Assembly: GCF_042433955.1 (NCBI RefSeq) | Contig: NZ_JBHLUH010000003.1 | Span: 1-64,000 of the forward strand | Source: Phytohabitans kaempferiae | Lineage (GTDB): Bacteria > Actinomycetota > Actinomycetes > Mycobacteriales > Micromonosporaceae | Direction: 5' to 3' | DNA: 64,000 bases | Shown here: piece by piece, positions 32,692 through 42,700 of the stretch | How positions within the stretch are numbered: the stretch's first letter is position 1 | Layout: every line of letters starts with the position of its first letter | Notes under the pieces: model-generated | Databases searched by the model: none | Told to the model about the DNA's origin: nothing | What the model saw: only the letters and a program-made list of their open reading frames with translations | Program-made: the position numbers and the translations under genes

Positions 32692-33774
32692 TCAGTTGAG
32701 ATGGATGGAACGCAGCCGGCCAACCTCCGCCATCCGCCGCTCAGCCAGGTGATCGGCGGCTACCGCGGGCGGTACACCGTCGGCGTCGGCGAGCCGGAGG
32801 ATGTCGCGCGTCGTCTCGTAGATCCGGCTGGCGCGGAGCTTCGCCCGCTCGAAGTTGAAGCCCTCGATCTCGTCTGCGACCTGGATCACGCCGCCCGCGT
32901 TGACCACGTAGTCCGGCGCGTACAGCACGCCCCGGTCGGCGAGCAGCTTTTCGATGCCGGGGTGGGCGAGCTGGTTGTTGGCGGCCCCCACGACCACCTT
33001 GGCGCGCAGGGCGGGCACGGTGTCGTCGTCGAGCGCGCCGCCGAGTGCGCAGGGCGCGTACACGTCGATGTCGGACGTGATCAGCGTGGTCGTGTCCGGG
33101 ACGATGTCGACCTGCGGGTACGCCTGCCGCACGAACTCCACGGCCTTCTCGCTGACGTCGGTGGCGACCACCTTGGCGCCGTCGTCGAGCAGGTGGCGCA
33201 CGAGTACCCTGCCCACCTTGCCCAGCCCGGAGACGCCCACGCGACGCCCGGCCAGCGTCGGTGCGCCCCAGGTGTGCTCGGCGGCCGCGCGCATGCCCTG
33301 GAAGACGCCCCAGGCGGTGAGGATGGAGGAGTCGCCGGCGCCGCCGTGCTCCCGGCTGCGGCCGGTCACATAACGGGTCTCGCGGGCCACGACGTCCATG
33401 TCGGCCACATAGGTGCCGACGTCGCAGGCGGTGTAATAGCGGCCGCCGAGCGACTGCACGAAGCGGCCGTACGCGCGCAGGAGCGGCTCGGTCTTGATCC
33501 GCTCCGGGTCGCCCCAGATGACCGCCTTGCCGCCGCCGAGGTCGAGGCCGGCGACCGCGTTCTTGTAAGCCATCCCGCGGGAGAGGTCGAGCACGTCGCG
33601 CAGGGCATCCTCTTCGCTCGCGTACGGGAAGAAGCGGGTGCCGCCGAGTGCCGGGCCGAGCGCGGTCGAGTAGATGCCGATGATCGCCTTGAGGCCGGTC
33701 TGCCGGTCCTGGCAGAAGACGACCTGCTCGTGCGCTGTGGAGTCCTGGCTTTCGGCGCTGGTGAACACATGCAT
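32692..33774 (-). CDS. vdh: Valine (branched-chain amino acid) dehydrogenase
   Basis: The 360-residue enzyme oxidatively deaminates valine or leucine with NAD. It belongs to the Glu/Leu/Phe/Val dehydrogenase family: GPALGGTRFFPYASEEDAL and LDLGGGKAVIWGDP carry substrate-site Lys residues, and GVSGLGKVGRVLVRHL is the Rossmann loop. It starts at ATG 33774 after GGAGG. The position between DUF3073 and bldC is like that of vdh in Streptomyces, which supports Val specificity and a role in feeding acyl-CoA starters. Confidence 0.93.
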   Translation of the reverse strand: MHVFTSAESQDSTAHEQVVFCQDRQTGLKAIIGIYSTALGPALGGTRFFPYASEEDALRDVLDLSRGMAYKNAVAGLDLGGGKAVIWGDPERIKTEPLLRAYGRFVQSLGGRYYTACDVGTYVADMDVVARETRYVTGRSREHGGAGDSSILTAWGVFQGMRAAAEHTWGAPTLAGRRVGVSGLGKVGRVLVRHLLDDGAKVVATDVSEKAVEFVRQAYPQVDIVPDTTTLITSDIDVYAPCALGGALDDDTVPALRAKVVVGAANNQLAHPGIEKLLADRGVLYAPDYVVNAGGVIQVADEIEGFNFERAKLRASRIYETTRDILRLADADGVPPAVAADHLAERRMAEVGRLRSIHLN

Positions 33775-33991
33775 GGACAGCCTCCGGGCTGGGTCGGTGT
33801 GCACCCTTTTGAGGTGCGGCGACTCGAAGGGCCGGCAGCGGTGTCGCCGGCCGTGATCCGAGCGTAGTGCGGCCGCCGGTGTGCCTGTGTACCCCAGAAA
33901 GCGGCTGGCTCCGACACGCTGTCCGGTTGATGAAGAGGTTCATTGGTGACGCCGACGTCGTAGGCGTACTTTTTCGTGGGAGGATCGCGCC

Positions 33992-34831
33992 GTGCCGTCG
34001 CTGTTCGCTTCGTATTTGCGTGTCTATGAGCCCTTGACCGCCTTCGACCGCGACCGTCAGATGTTCTGGCGGCGGTACGTGCGGGAGGGTCGCGCGGTGG
34101 CGCCGCTCGAAGGGCCGGGCCGCCAGCGCACGGCTGTGCTGGAGGCGCTCGGTGCCGGCTGGACCCGGCTGCCCGACCTGCCCGACGAGGCGTACGTGCT
34201 GGAGGCCGACGACACTCTCCTGGTCTGTCCCTGGAACCTGCGCGTGCGGGTCGCTGAGGCCGCTCTGAGTGCCCGCGACGGGGTGCCCTCGGTGCTGGCC
34301 GACGCGTTCGTGCCGCCGATCCTGGCCGGCCAGGCGAAGGCGATCGTCGAAGACTGGCGCAGCGGTGCCCGAGTGCTCGAGCACGGGGTGCCGCGGGTGC
34401 ACGAGCAGATCGCCACGTGGGGCGTACCGCTGCGGTGGTTCGTCTTCGTCGACGCCGAGGAGCGCGAGCTGGTCACGCGGCGGGGTCGGCGAGCGCTGCG
34501 CTACCGCACCGAGATCTCCAAGGCACGGCGGCGGGCCCACCGGGGCGTCTCGGTGCTCCGCAAGTCGGTGGGAGACGCGCCGATCACGGAGGCGGTCGAG
34601 GAGGGCGCGCGTTGGTTGGAAGAGTTCCATCCGCGCTCGGTGGTGGAGCTCGACTACGGAGGCTTGGTCGACCTGCTCTCCGACGAGGTGCTGGAAGCGG
34701 ACGATTCGCCCAAATTGGTGGCCGCTGGGCTCGCCGGGCTCTCCCGTGGTGACGCCGACGCGGCGACCGAGGCGTACGAGAAGCTGGTGTCAAGGTGGCG
34801 CGCGGTGCAGTTGCTGGAACGATGCAATTAA
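33992..34831 (+). CDS. Conserved actinobacterial protein of unknown function
   Basis: The 279-residue protein starts MPSLFASYLRVYEPLTAFDR and is mixed alpha/beta with no signal peptide or membrane segment. I recognise it as a conserved hypothetical of actinobacteria near bldC but know no function and see no catalytic motif. An Arg-rich patch (KARRRAHRGVSVLRKS) near residue 180 could bind nucleic acid or phosphate. It lies divergent from vdh, with the bldC gene about 260 bp downstream. Confidence 0.7.
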   Translation: MPSLFASYLRVYEPLTAFDRDRQMFWRRYVREGRAVAPLEGPGRQRTAVLEALGAGWTRLPDLPDEAYVLEADDTLLVCPWNLRVRVAEAALSARDGVPSVLADAFVPPILAGQAKAIVEDWRSGARVLEHGVPRVHEQIATWGVPLRWFVFVDAEERELVTRRGRRALRYRTEISKARRRAHRGVSVLRKSVGDAPITEAVEEGARWLEEFHPRSVVELDYGGLVDLLSDEVLEADDSPKLVAAGLAGLSRGDADAATEAYEKLVSRWRAVQLLERCN

Positions 34832-35088
34832 GGGTGATTTCGGCGCACTGGGCGCGCTCCCAGAGAGTAGTCGGCAGGTAGTTGCCTAATCACGAAGCGT
34901 GACAGAGCGTCCAAAAAAGACGGTTTCTGGCGTATAAAATCAGCATAAATCGGTCATTGCTCATCCGTCCATCCAGGGACGTTAGGCCGTTCGGCCCATG
35001 TCGGACATCGGGGACTAGCCGGACCATGGGAGACGCGTCGGCCGGCGGGACCCCGGCCGATGTCTATAGGTATGTGGAGGAGTGACCG
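34832..35088 (+). promoter_or_regulatory. bldC upstream region
   Basis: This 257-bp gene-free region has an A+T-rich stretch (about 34905-34960) that stands out against the high-GC surroundings and is the likely promoter area. A dyad with arms GACATCGG (35004-35011) and CCGATGTC (35057-35064), and a small GGCC-GTTC-GGCC hairpin near 34985, lie in the probable leader. GGAGGAG precedes the bldC ATG. The exact start site cannot be determined by eye. Confidence 0.45.
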
Positions 35089-35298
35089 ATGGCATCGCGT
35101 ACGCATGAACCAGAGCCGCTACTCACGCCGGCCGAGGTGGCGTCGATGTTCCGTGTTGACCCGAAGACCGTGACCCGGTGGGCGAAGGCGGGCAAGCTCA
35201 GCGCAATCCGGACCCTGGGTGGCCACCGGCGTTACCGCGAGTCGGAGGTTCGCGCCCTGCTCCAGGGGCAGATTCCCCAGCAGCGCCAGGGGGACTGA
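35089..35298 (+). CDS. bldC: Developmental regulator BldC (MerR-like DNA-binding)
   Basis: This is the 69-residue single-domain winged-helix protein BldC, which in Streptomyces binds direct repeats cooperatively and delays entry into development. It reads LLTPAEVASMFRVDPKTVTR, then WAKAGKLSAIRTLGGHRRYR, the conserved helix-turn-helix and wing. There is no effector-binding domain, as in BldC. The gene context (purM, DUF3073, vdh) also fits. It is monocistronic and closed by a strong terminator. Confidence 0.97.
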   Translation: MASRTHEPEPLLTPAEVASMFRVDPKTVTRWAKAGKLSAIRTLGGHRRYRESEVRALLQGQIPQQRQGD

Positions 35299-35329
35299 CG
35301 GACCGCTCTCCCAGTCGAAAGCCTTCGTG

Positions 35330-35367
35330 CGAGGGGCGGGACACCAGAAAAGGTGTCCCGCCCCTCG
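35330..35367 (+). terminator. Rho-independent terminator of bldC
   Basis: A 16-bp perfect stem (CGAGGGGCGGGACACC against GGTGTCCCGCCCCTCG) with loop AGAAAA, followed by ACTGTTTG. Confidence 0.9.
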
Positions 35368-35450
35368 ACTGTTTGCGGCCATTTACGAGAAACAAGATTT
35401 GGGCTGCGGACGTCGCGGTAGCTCGGATCTGTCTCTTTGAATAAGCCCGC

Positions 35451-36137
35451 CTAGGCCATGGCCGCTTCGGGGGTGACCAGGGCGCCGTCGCGGAGCATGA
35501 GCACGCGGTCGGCCATGTCGATGAGGCTGGCGTCGTGCGTGGCGACCAGGGCGGTCATGCCGCGCGCCCGCACCAGCGCCCGCAGCAAGTCCATGATGGA
35601 GCGTCCGGTCTCCGAGTCGAGCTGGCCGGTGGGCTCGTCGGCGATGAGCAGCTGGGGGTCGTTGGCCAGTGCCCGGGCGACCGCGACCCGCTGCTGCTGC
35701 CCGCCGGAGAGCTCGTACGGCCGCTGCGCCGCGTGCGCCCCCAGCCCCACCATCTCAAGCAGCATCGCCACGCGCTCCTCGCGCTCCGCCGCGGGCACCT
35801 TGGCCAGCCGCAGCGGTACGCCCACGTTTTCCGCGGCGGACAGGATCGGGATCAGCCCGAACGACTGGAAGACGAAGCCGATCGTGCCCCGCCGCAGCGC
35901 CAGCAGGTCGTGCTCACCGGCGGCGGTCACGTCGTGCCCCGCCACGTGCACAGTGCCGGCGGTGGGGCGGTCCAGCCCGCCGATGAGGTTGAGCAGCGTT
36001 GTCTTGCCGGCGCCCGAGCGGCCCCGGATCGCCACCAGCTCGCCCTTCTCGGCCGTGAAGCTCACGTCGCGTACGGCGTGCACGACCTGGCCGCCGCCGG
36101 TGAAATCGCGGCTGACGCCCTCGACCCGTACGATCAT
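35451..36137 (-). CDS. ABC transporter ATP-binding protein (MacB/LolD type)
   Basis: The 228-residue ATPase carries Walker A (IRGRSGAGKTTLLN), signature (LSGGQQQRVAVARALAND) and Walker B (LLIADEPTG). It belongs to the MacB/LolD subfamily that pairs with FtsX-domain permeases. It is the last of four genes: two very large permeases, a first ATPase, then this one, each overlapping or nearly so. The ATG overlaps the stop of the upstream ATPase (4 bp). Two different ATPase subunits suggest a heterodimeric engine. Confidence 0.93.
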   Translation of the reverse strand: MIVRVEGVSRDFTGGGQVVHAVRDVSFTAEKGELVAIRGRSGAGKTTLLNLIGGLDRPTAGTVHVAGHDVTAAGEHDLLALRRGTIGFVFQSFGLIPILSAAENVGVPLRLAKVPAAEREERVAMLLEMVGLGAHAAQRPYELSGGQQQRVAVARALANDPQLLIADEPTGQLDSETGRSIMDLLRALVRARGMTALVATHDASLIDMADRVLMLRDGALVTPEAAMA

Positions 36138-37087
36138 TTGTCACCATCCCCGCGGCGAACCTCGACATGGTCGGGCTCGAGGTTGAGCTTGACCCGCTCG
36201 CGTAGGGCCAGCGATTCGACGAATGCGGCCGGCAACTGCATGCGGCCGGCCCGGTCGAGCAGTGCGTACTCCTCGGTCACCAGCTCGTGCGAGCCGTCGT
36301 CGGCGACCCGGGCGGAGCGGCGTACCTCCGAGGCGGTCCGGCCGTCGCGGATCGCGACCGTGCGACGGACCTGGGACGAGACCTGGGCGTCGTGCGTGAC
36401 CACGACGATCGTGACGCCCAGCTCCGCGTTGATGGTGCGGAGGGCGCCGAAGACCTCGCCGGCGGTGGCCTCGTCGAGTTCGCCGGTGGGCTCGTCGGCG
36501 AAGAGCACCTCGGGGTCGTTGGCGACCGCCACGGCCACCGCGCACCGCTGCTGCTCACCACCGCTCATCTGTGGCGGGCGGCGGTCGGCGCAGTGCGCGA
36601 CGCCCACCATCTCCAGCAGCTCCTTCGCGCGGCTGCCGATCTTGCGGCGGGCGAGGCGCATCGGCAGCTCCACGTTTTCCGTGGCGGTGAGGTACGGGAG
36701 CAGGTTGCGTGCGGTCTGCTGCCACACGAAGCCGACCATGTGCCGCCGGTAGCGCAGGCGGCGCTTCGCCGACATCGTGAGCAGGTCGACGCCGGCCACG
36801 CGGGCGATCCCGGCGGTCGGCACGTCGAGGCCGGAGAGGATGTTGAGCAGCGTCGACTTGCCCGATCCGGAGGCGCCCACGATCGCCAGCAGCTCGCCGC
36901 GGTCGACCACCAGGTCGAGCCCCTGGAGCGCGACGACCTCGACGCCGTCGGTCTTGAAGATGCGTACGAGGCCGTCGCAGACGATGTGTCCGCGCAGCCG
37001 GTCGGTGCCGCCAGCGCGCGCGGCGGCCCGCTCGGCCGCCCGTCGCTGCAACTCCGCCAGGCTGGGCGTGTCGGTCGCGGCGGTCAT
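36134..37087 (-). CDS. ABC transporter ATP-binding protein with C-terminal extension
   Basis: The 317-residue ATPase has Walker A (VGASGSGKSTLLN), signature (MSGGEQQRCAVAVAVAND) and Walker B (VLFADEPTG). Beyond the nucleotide-binding domain there are about 70 extra residues (from RRSARVADDGSHELVTEEYA) ending in LEPDHVEVRRGDGDK, including LLDRAGRMQLPAAFVESL, an AbrB-like element sometimes fused to these ATPases. The ATG at 37087 is used. It is the third gene of the operon. Confidence 0.9.
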   Translation of the reverse strand: MTAATDTPSLAELQRRAAERAAARAGGTDRLRGHIVCDGLVRIFKTDGVEVVALQGLDLVVDRGELLAIVGASGSGKSTLLNILSGLDVPTAGIARVAGVDLLTMSAKRRLRYRRHMVGFVWQQTARNLLPYLTATENVELPMRLARRKIGSRAKELLEMVGVAHCADRRPPQMSGGEQQRCAVAVAVANDPEVLFADEPTGELDEATAGEVFGALRTINAELGVTIVVVTHDAQVSSQVRRTVAIRDGRTASEVRRSARVADDGSHELVTEEYALLDRAGRMQLPAAFVESLALRERVKLNLEPDHVEVRRGDGDK

Positions 37088-37145
37088 CGCTCGTCCTCGA
37101 TCGCTCGCTCGGCGCCGGCCCAGGCCAGCCGCCAACCCCGCTCGC

Positions 37146-39773
37146 TCACGAACCCTCCTCTCCGACCCGGAGCACCTCGCCGAGGCGCATCCGCCGGTTG
37201 ATGACATTCTCAACGAGCACCGCGGCGGCCAGGGCGGCCACCACCAGCGCCAACACCGCACCGATCAGGAGCGGATCGAGGGCAGTGCGTACCGCCGTGC
37301 CGCTGCTGAAGTTGGAGAGCCCGAGCGCCGGCCCGAGCACGCGGGGCAGGAACACGCCGACGAGCCCGCCGGCCAGTACGGCGATGCCGACGAGGGGCAC
37401 CAGCTCGTACACGAGCAGGCCCCGACCCTGACCGCCGGAGAGGCCGAGCGTGCGGAGGCGGGAGAGCACCTGCCCGCGTACGCGGGCGCCGGCCAGCACG
37501 GTGAAGCCGACCGCGAGCAGCGCCAGCGCCGTGGCGCCGACCGCTCCGGTGGTGAACGTGAAGGTCAGCACCTCGTTGGCGCCGGTCTGGTCGAGGCTGC
37601 GGCGGTGGTCGGACCAGGTGGTGACCGTGACGGTCTGCGTGGAGCCGGGCGCGCTCGCCTCGTGCAGTGCCTGCGGGCTCATCCCCTCGCCGGCGACGAG
37701 GAACGCGTCCGGCGCCACCACCGAGGGGTCGGGCAGCGCCTGGAGCGGCAGCACGATGAACCGCCCGGCCGTCGGACCCATGCCGGGGAACGTGTCGGCG
37801 ACGGCGGCCACCGTGAAGCCGTACGTGTAACTGCCCATGGTCGCCTCGCCGCCATCGGCCACCGCGTCGGCCAGGTCCGGTGAGACCAGCGCCGGCATCG
37901 GACCGTCGCTGGGCCGGGCCTCGACGAGCGCCGCCGGCAGCGAGACCCCGGCACCACTCGCCGCGATCACCTCGGCCAGTGCCGTGGCATCGACGACCGC
38001 GACCTGCACCGAGCTCGTGGCCCCGTTGGACTGGGTCAACCGCGAGGCCGGGTCGAGGGCGAACGGCGCCACCGCGGTCACGCCCGGCACGGCGGTGAGC
38101 CGCTCGGCGGTCGCCGCGGCGAACGAGTATCCGGCGACCCGCACGTCCGCCGGGATCTCCAGATCGGTGGCGCGGTCGCGGGCGTCGCCGATCGACGACA
38201 TGACCACACCGCTGAAGATGCCGGTGGCGATCGCCACCACGAGTACCGCGAGCGGCCCGATCGTGACCGGGGCGCCTCGGCCGGCACGCGCCAGACCGAG
38301 GAACGCGACCGCGCCACGGGCCCGGGCGGCGATCCGGCCGAGCTGGCCCAGCGGCCACGGGAAGATCCGCATCGCGATGATCGCGGCCCCGACCGCGAGC
38401 AGTACGGGCACCGAGGCGAGGTACGGGTCGACGCCGCCGTCCGCGCTCAGCCCGCGGCGGCGCAGCAGCACCGCGCCGAGGCCGGCGACCAACAGGAAGA
38501 ACAGCTCCGCGGTGAGGCGGCGTATGGAGGGCCGGTGCCGCACGAGGTCCTGCCGGCGCGCGGTGAACGACAGCCGTCGCTGGCTCGCCGCCGCCAGCAG
38601 CGGGATCGCCAGCGTGGCGACCGCGCCCGCGGCCACGACCAGCCAACCGGTGGCCGCCGGGCGTCCCGGTACGTACGTGCCGAGCAGCCAGCCGACCGCC
38701 GCCGCGAGAGGGAGTACGACCAGCGACTCGGCCAGCGACCGCCCGCCGATCGCCGCGACCGTGCCGCCGCGGGCGCGAAGCAGCGCGAACTCCTCCCGCC
38801 GCCGCTCCACCGCCAGCGCCGCCGCGAGCGCGATCAGCCCGAGGAGCGTGGCGACAAGCCCGGCCTGTACGACCGCGAGCAGCGCCGACACCGCCCGGAG
38901 CTGGCCGTCGAACCGGACGAGCGTGGCGTCGAGGTTGGTCGAGGTGCTGAGCCCGGGGCCAGGCGGCGTGCGTTTGACCTCCGCCAGCGCGGTGGTGACC
39001 GCCTGGAGCCCGCCGCCGTCGAGGCGGCTCTCGTCGACCCGGTACCGCCAGGACAGTGACGGCGGCCCCAGCGAGAGCACCGCCCTGGCGAGGCCCGCGC
39101 CGTCGGTCATCGCGAGAGCCGCCGGCGGAGTGTCCGGCGGGAGGCCGGGGAACGGCTCCAGCGCCAGCCGCATCGACTCCCACGCGCTCTCGGCGCCGTC
39201 GAGCGGCTCGAAGACGCCGACGACCGTGACCGGCGCGGTGCCGCCGACCTGGTTGGGGGCCGGGTCGATCCGGAGGGATGTGCCCACCGGCGCGGCGAGC
39301 TGGTCGGCGACCCGCTGGGAGAGCGCCACCTCGATCGTGTCGGTGTCGGAGTCGTTGGCCGGCCAGCGGCCGGTCGTGAGGCGTACCCGCTCCGGCGCCC
39401 CGGCCTGCGTGCGCAGGCCGAACTGCGTACGCGGGCCGGACGGCGCGAGTGTCATGCCCTCCAGGCCCGCGGTGAACCACGCCTCGCCGACCAGCCCGGG
39501 CAGGGGCGCGGGCAGTCGGTCGCGGTAGGTCGTCAGCGCGTTTGCCGCACTGGCCAGCGTCGGATCGGTCGAGAGCGACTCCGGCCGCTCGAAAAGAGTG
39601 ATGTCGCGGGCGGTGTACGGCAGCCGCCCCACGTCTTCCCGCAGCGCCTCGTCGCTGAGGTCGTTGGCGAGCCGGGGCGCGGCGGTGATCAGGAGGGCGG
39701 CGATCAGCGTGAGGGCGGCGAGGAGCCCGAACTGCCCGGCGAAGACCCGGACCCGCCAGAGTACGGCCCTCAT
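37146..39773 (-). CDS. ABC transporter permease, FtsX/LolE type (875 residues)
   Basis: This large membrane protein starts MRAVLWRVRVFAGQFGLLAA with one N-terminal helix, then a long extracytoplasmic domain, a block of helices in the middle, another extracytoplasmic domain, and a final FtsX helix bundle (ALLAVGFTVLAGARVRG, then VPLVGIAVLAGGLVGVFLP). MacB/LolE-like mechanotransmission of lipids or peptides across the envelope is inferred. The ATG overlaps the stop of the 1057-residue permease upstream. Confidence 0.88.
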   Translation of the reverse strand: MRAVLWRVRVFAGQFGLLAALTLIAALLITAAPRLANDLSDEALREDVGRLPYTARDITLFERPESLSTDPTLASAANALTTYRDRLPAPLPGLVGEAWFTAGLEGMTLAPSGPRTQFGLRTQAGAPERVRLTTGRWPANDSDTDTIEVALSQRVADQLAAPVGTSLRIDPAPNQVGGTAPVTVVGVFEPLDGAESAWESMRLALEPFPGLPPDTPPAALAMTDGAGLARAVLSLGPPSLSWRYRVDESRLDGGGLQAVTTALAEVKRTPPGPGLSTSTNLDATLVRFDGQLRAVSALLAVVQAGLVATLLGLIALAAALAVERRREEFALLRARGGTVAAIGGRSLAESLVVLPLAAAVGWLLGTYVPGRPAATGWLVVAAGAVATLAIPLLAAASQRRLSFTARRQDLVRHRPSIRRLTAELFFLLVAGLGAVLLRRRGLSADGGVDPYLASVPVLLAVGAAIIAMRIFPWPLGQLGRIAARARGAVAFLGLARAGRGAPVTIGPLAVLVVAIATGIFSGVVMSSIGDARDRATDLEIPADVRVAGYSFAAATAERLTAVPGVTAVAPFALDPASRLTQSNGATSSVQVAVVDATALAEVIAASGAGVSLPAALVEARPSDGPMPALVSPDLADAVADGGEATMGSYTYGFTVAAVADTFPGMGPTAGRFIVLPLQALPDPSVVAPDAFLVAGEGMSPQALHEASAPGSTQTVTVTTWSDHRRSLDQTGANEVLTFTFTTGAVGATALALLAVGFTVLAGARVRGQVLSRLRTLGLSGGQGRGLLVYELVPLVGIAVLAGGLVGVFLPRVLGPALGLSNFSSGTAVRTALDPLLIGAVLALVVAALAAAVLVENVINRRMRLGEVLRVGEEGS

Positions 39774-42700
39774 GCGTCCGCTCCGATCCGTAGCTGGGCC
39801 GCGATCAGCCGTTGCCGGGCGGCGAGCGCCACCGAGGCGCTGAGGGCGAGCGTGAGCAGCAGCAGCCCGGCCGCCGTGGCGCCGACCGGCGACCACACCA
39901 CGGTCAGCAGCGGCTCCGGCACCGGGCGACCGGCCGCGGGCGTGAGGATGACCAGTGGTGCCATGGTCGCCGCGACGCCGATGCCGACCACGAGCCCGAC
40001 GAGTACCCCGACGCCGGCGAGGAACGTCTGCTCGGCGACCAGCGAGCGGCCGAGCAGCCGAGGGCTGGCACCGAGCGTGTGGAGTACGGCCAGTTCGCCG
40101 ATCCGCCGGCGCGCGGTGGCCCGGATGTCGACGCCGATGCCCATCGCCGCGATCACCACCGCGCCGAGGGCGGCGGCGAAGAGGGCCGCGCGGGCGCCCA
40201 CGCCGTACGGGTCGCGCCCCGCCTCCTCGGCCGCGGCCCGCCGGTCGAGCACCTGGATACCGGAGAGCGCGGCCGCCGCGGTGGCGGTGGCCTGCGGATC
40301 GTCCCCGGTCGCCAGCCACCACTCCTGCGGCTGGCGCACCTCGCCGTACCCGTAGAAAGCCTCCGCGGCCAGGGACGGAAGGTCGGCGAGCAGCGCGGCG
40401 GCGTCTTCGGTGCCGGGTACGGCCGCGACCGTACCGGCAATCCGCACGCCGACCTCGTCCTGCCCGAGCGACATGCGCGTCTCGTCGCCGTTGCCCAGGC
40501 GCAGCGCGGTGAGGGCGGCCGGCGTGGCGACCACCGGCACCGGCTTGGCCTGCCGGACCCGGGTCACCACGAGGTTGAGCGGCTGCTCGTAACCCCAGAG
40601 GCCGGCGTTCTCCTGCGTGTGCTGGGCCGTGGGGCCCTCGCCGCCGGTCGCCTCGGTGCCGGCCCGCGTACGCGCCTGCCACTGCCCGGTGGCGGCCAGG
40701 TCGACGGGCGAGTCACCGGCGACCAGCGACCGTACCCGCCAGCTCACCTGGAAGCCAGCCGGCCCGCTGCTGCCCACCGTGAACCCGGCGAGCCGTGCGG
40801 GCAGCAGGTGCTCGGGCAGGTCGACGGCGAAGCGGAGCGGCTGGGCGTTGGTGCTGACACCGAGCGGGACCCGCTGGTAGCCACCGGGCACCGCGAAGAC
40901 GGCGTCCGTACGTACCTCCGGCTCCGGCGGCTGGTAGAAATCCGACGTCCAGTTTGCGACCTGGGTGACCACCTCGCCGGAGATCCGCCGGGTCTCCGCG
41001 GGCAGTTCGACCACGGGCGCCTCGGCCCGGCCCTCGCTCAGCTTCGCGAAGAGGGCCTGCGGGGAGCCGCCCGCGACGTCGTCCCGGATGCGCACCACAC
41101 CGGCCGCCGCCGCCGCGTCGAGCGAGATCACCGACGCGCTGGTGCTCTCGGTGCCCAGCCGCAGGCTGTCGCGCCAGGCCGGCAGCGCGGTCTCGGCACC
41201 GGGCAGCGCGGTGATCTCGGCGGCCCGGCCCTCGGGCGCGTACCGGGTCGCCTCCACGAGCCGCAGGTCGGCGCCGACGCTGTGGTCGGCCTGGTCCACA
41301 AGGGAGCGTTCGGACGTGCCGGCCAGGCACCACGCGAGCGTGCTCACCGCGACCGCGAGCGCGAGCAGCAGCACCGGACCCGCCTGCGGCCGCCGCCCGG
41401 CCTGCCACATGCCGAAGATCGTGGCGGTCCACGGCTTGCGGTCGACGGCCCGCTCGGCGAGCCGGGTCAGCGGTGGCAGTGCCCGCAGCGCGATGGCCGC
41501 GCCGGCCAGCACACCGAGCGTCGGGCTCGCCGCGAGCAGCGGGTCGATGCCGAGGTTGCCGCCGGCGAGGGGGGAGGAGTACTGCCGGAGCTGGAACCAG
41601 CCGAGCACGGCCAGCCCCACCAGCGCGATGTCGAGGCTGGCCCGCTGGGCTGCGGCGCGCCGGGTCGGGCGCGAGCGGCTGGCCATCTCCGCCACGTACG
41701 TGTCGCCGCGGCGCAGCGCCGGGCCGAGCATCGCCACCGCACAACCGGCCGCGGCCAGCGCGGCGACCGCCCAGGTCAGCGTGTCGAAGCGGGGCGCCAG
41801 CCGGAGCGCGCCGGCGGCGAGCATCGGCACGCGGTCCACGTACTCGAGGATCTGGCTGGCCAGCAGCGGCGCGAGCACCGCCGCCGGGAGGACGACCAGC
41901 GCGGCCTCGCGGGCGGCCAGGCCGGCGAGCTGGAGCCGTGCGGCCCCGCGCGCCCGCAGCAGCGCCGTCTCACCACGGCGTTGCTCGTTCATGAGTACGG
42001 CGACCAGCACGAGCGCGTATCCGCCCAGCACCACCATCAGCAGCATCGGCGTGATGAGTGCCGAGCGGCCGACCATGTCCGCCCGTTCGAGGCGCTCGGT
42101 GAGCTGGTCCAGGCGGGAGGTGACCAGGCCGGAGGAGCCCAGCCCGATGTCTTCGGCGAGCGTGTCGACGGCCTCGGTCGCGGCCCGGGCCACGCCGTCG
42201 AGCTGGGCCAGCGATGCGCCGGCGAGGTCCGGCTCGACCAGCCACGCCGCCGAGGCGCTGGCCGAGAAGCCGCTCAGGAAGTCGGCCCGGTCGACGACGA
42301 AGGGCCCGTACGTGGACGACTGCGGCGCGGCGCCGTCGCCGACCCCGGGGGCGAGCCGCCAATACGGCGCGTTGGGGTCGCGCGGGCGCCAGATGCCGGA
42401 CACCTCTATCTCTGAGGAGGTGCGGCTCAGCCGGTCGTGCACCGTGATCCGGTCGCCCACCTCAAGGTGCAGCGTCCGGGCGGCCGCCTCGGCGAGGGCG
42501 GTGCGCCTCGGCGTCGCGCCCGGCTCGGGCCAGGCGCCGCCGACCAGGTCGGCGTGCTCGGCGAGCCCGTCGAGGAAGGTGACCGAGGCGAAGACGACGC
42601 CGTCCTTGTCCGGGTTGGCGTCACCGACCTCGCCGGTGAGCTGGCGCCCCACCGCGTATCCGGCGGTCGAGACGCGTGCGTCCAGGCCGGCGAAGCCGTT

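Noticed and set aside
32456..32699. Small genes on either strand between DUF3073 and vdh
   Set aside because: The frames are short, lack ribosome sites and have no similarity or consistent codon use.
39812..42415. 867-codon open frame on the plus strand
   Set aside because: It lies antisense to the large permease gene, is rich in Arg, Gly and His, and has no family motif; this is typical of shadow frames at this GC content.
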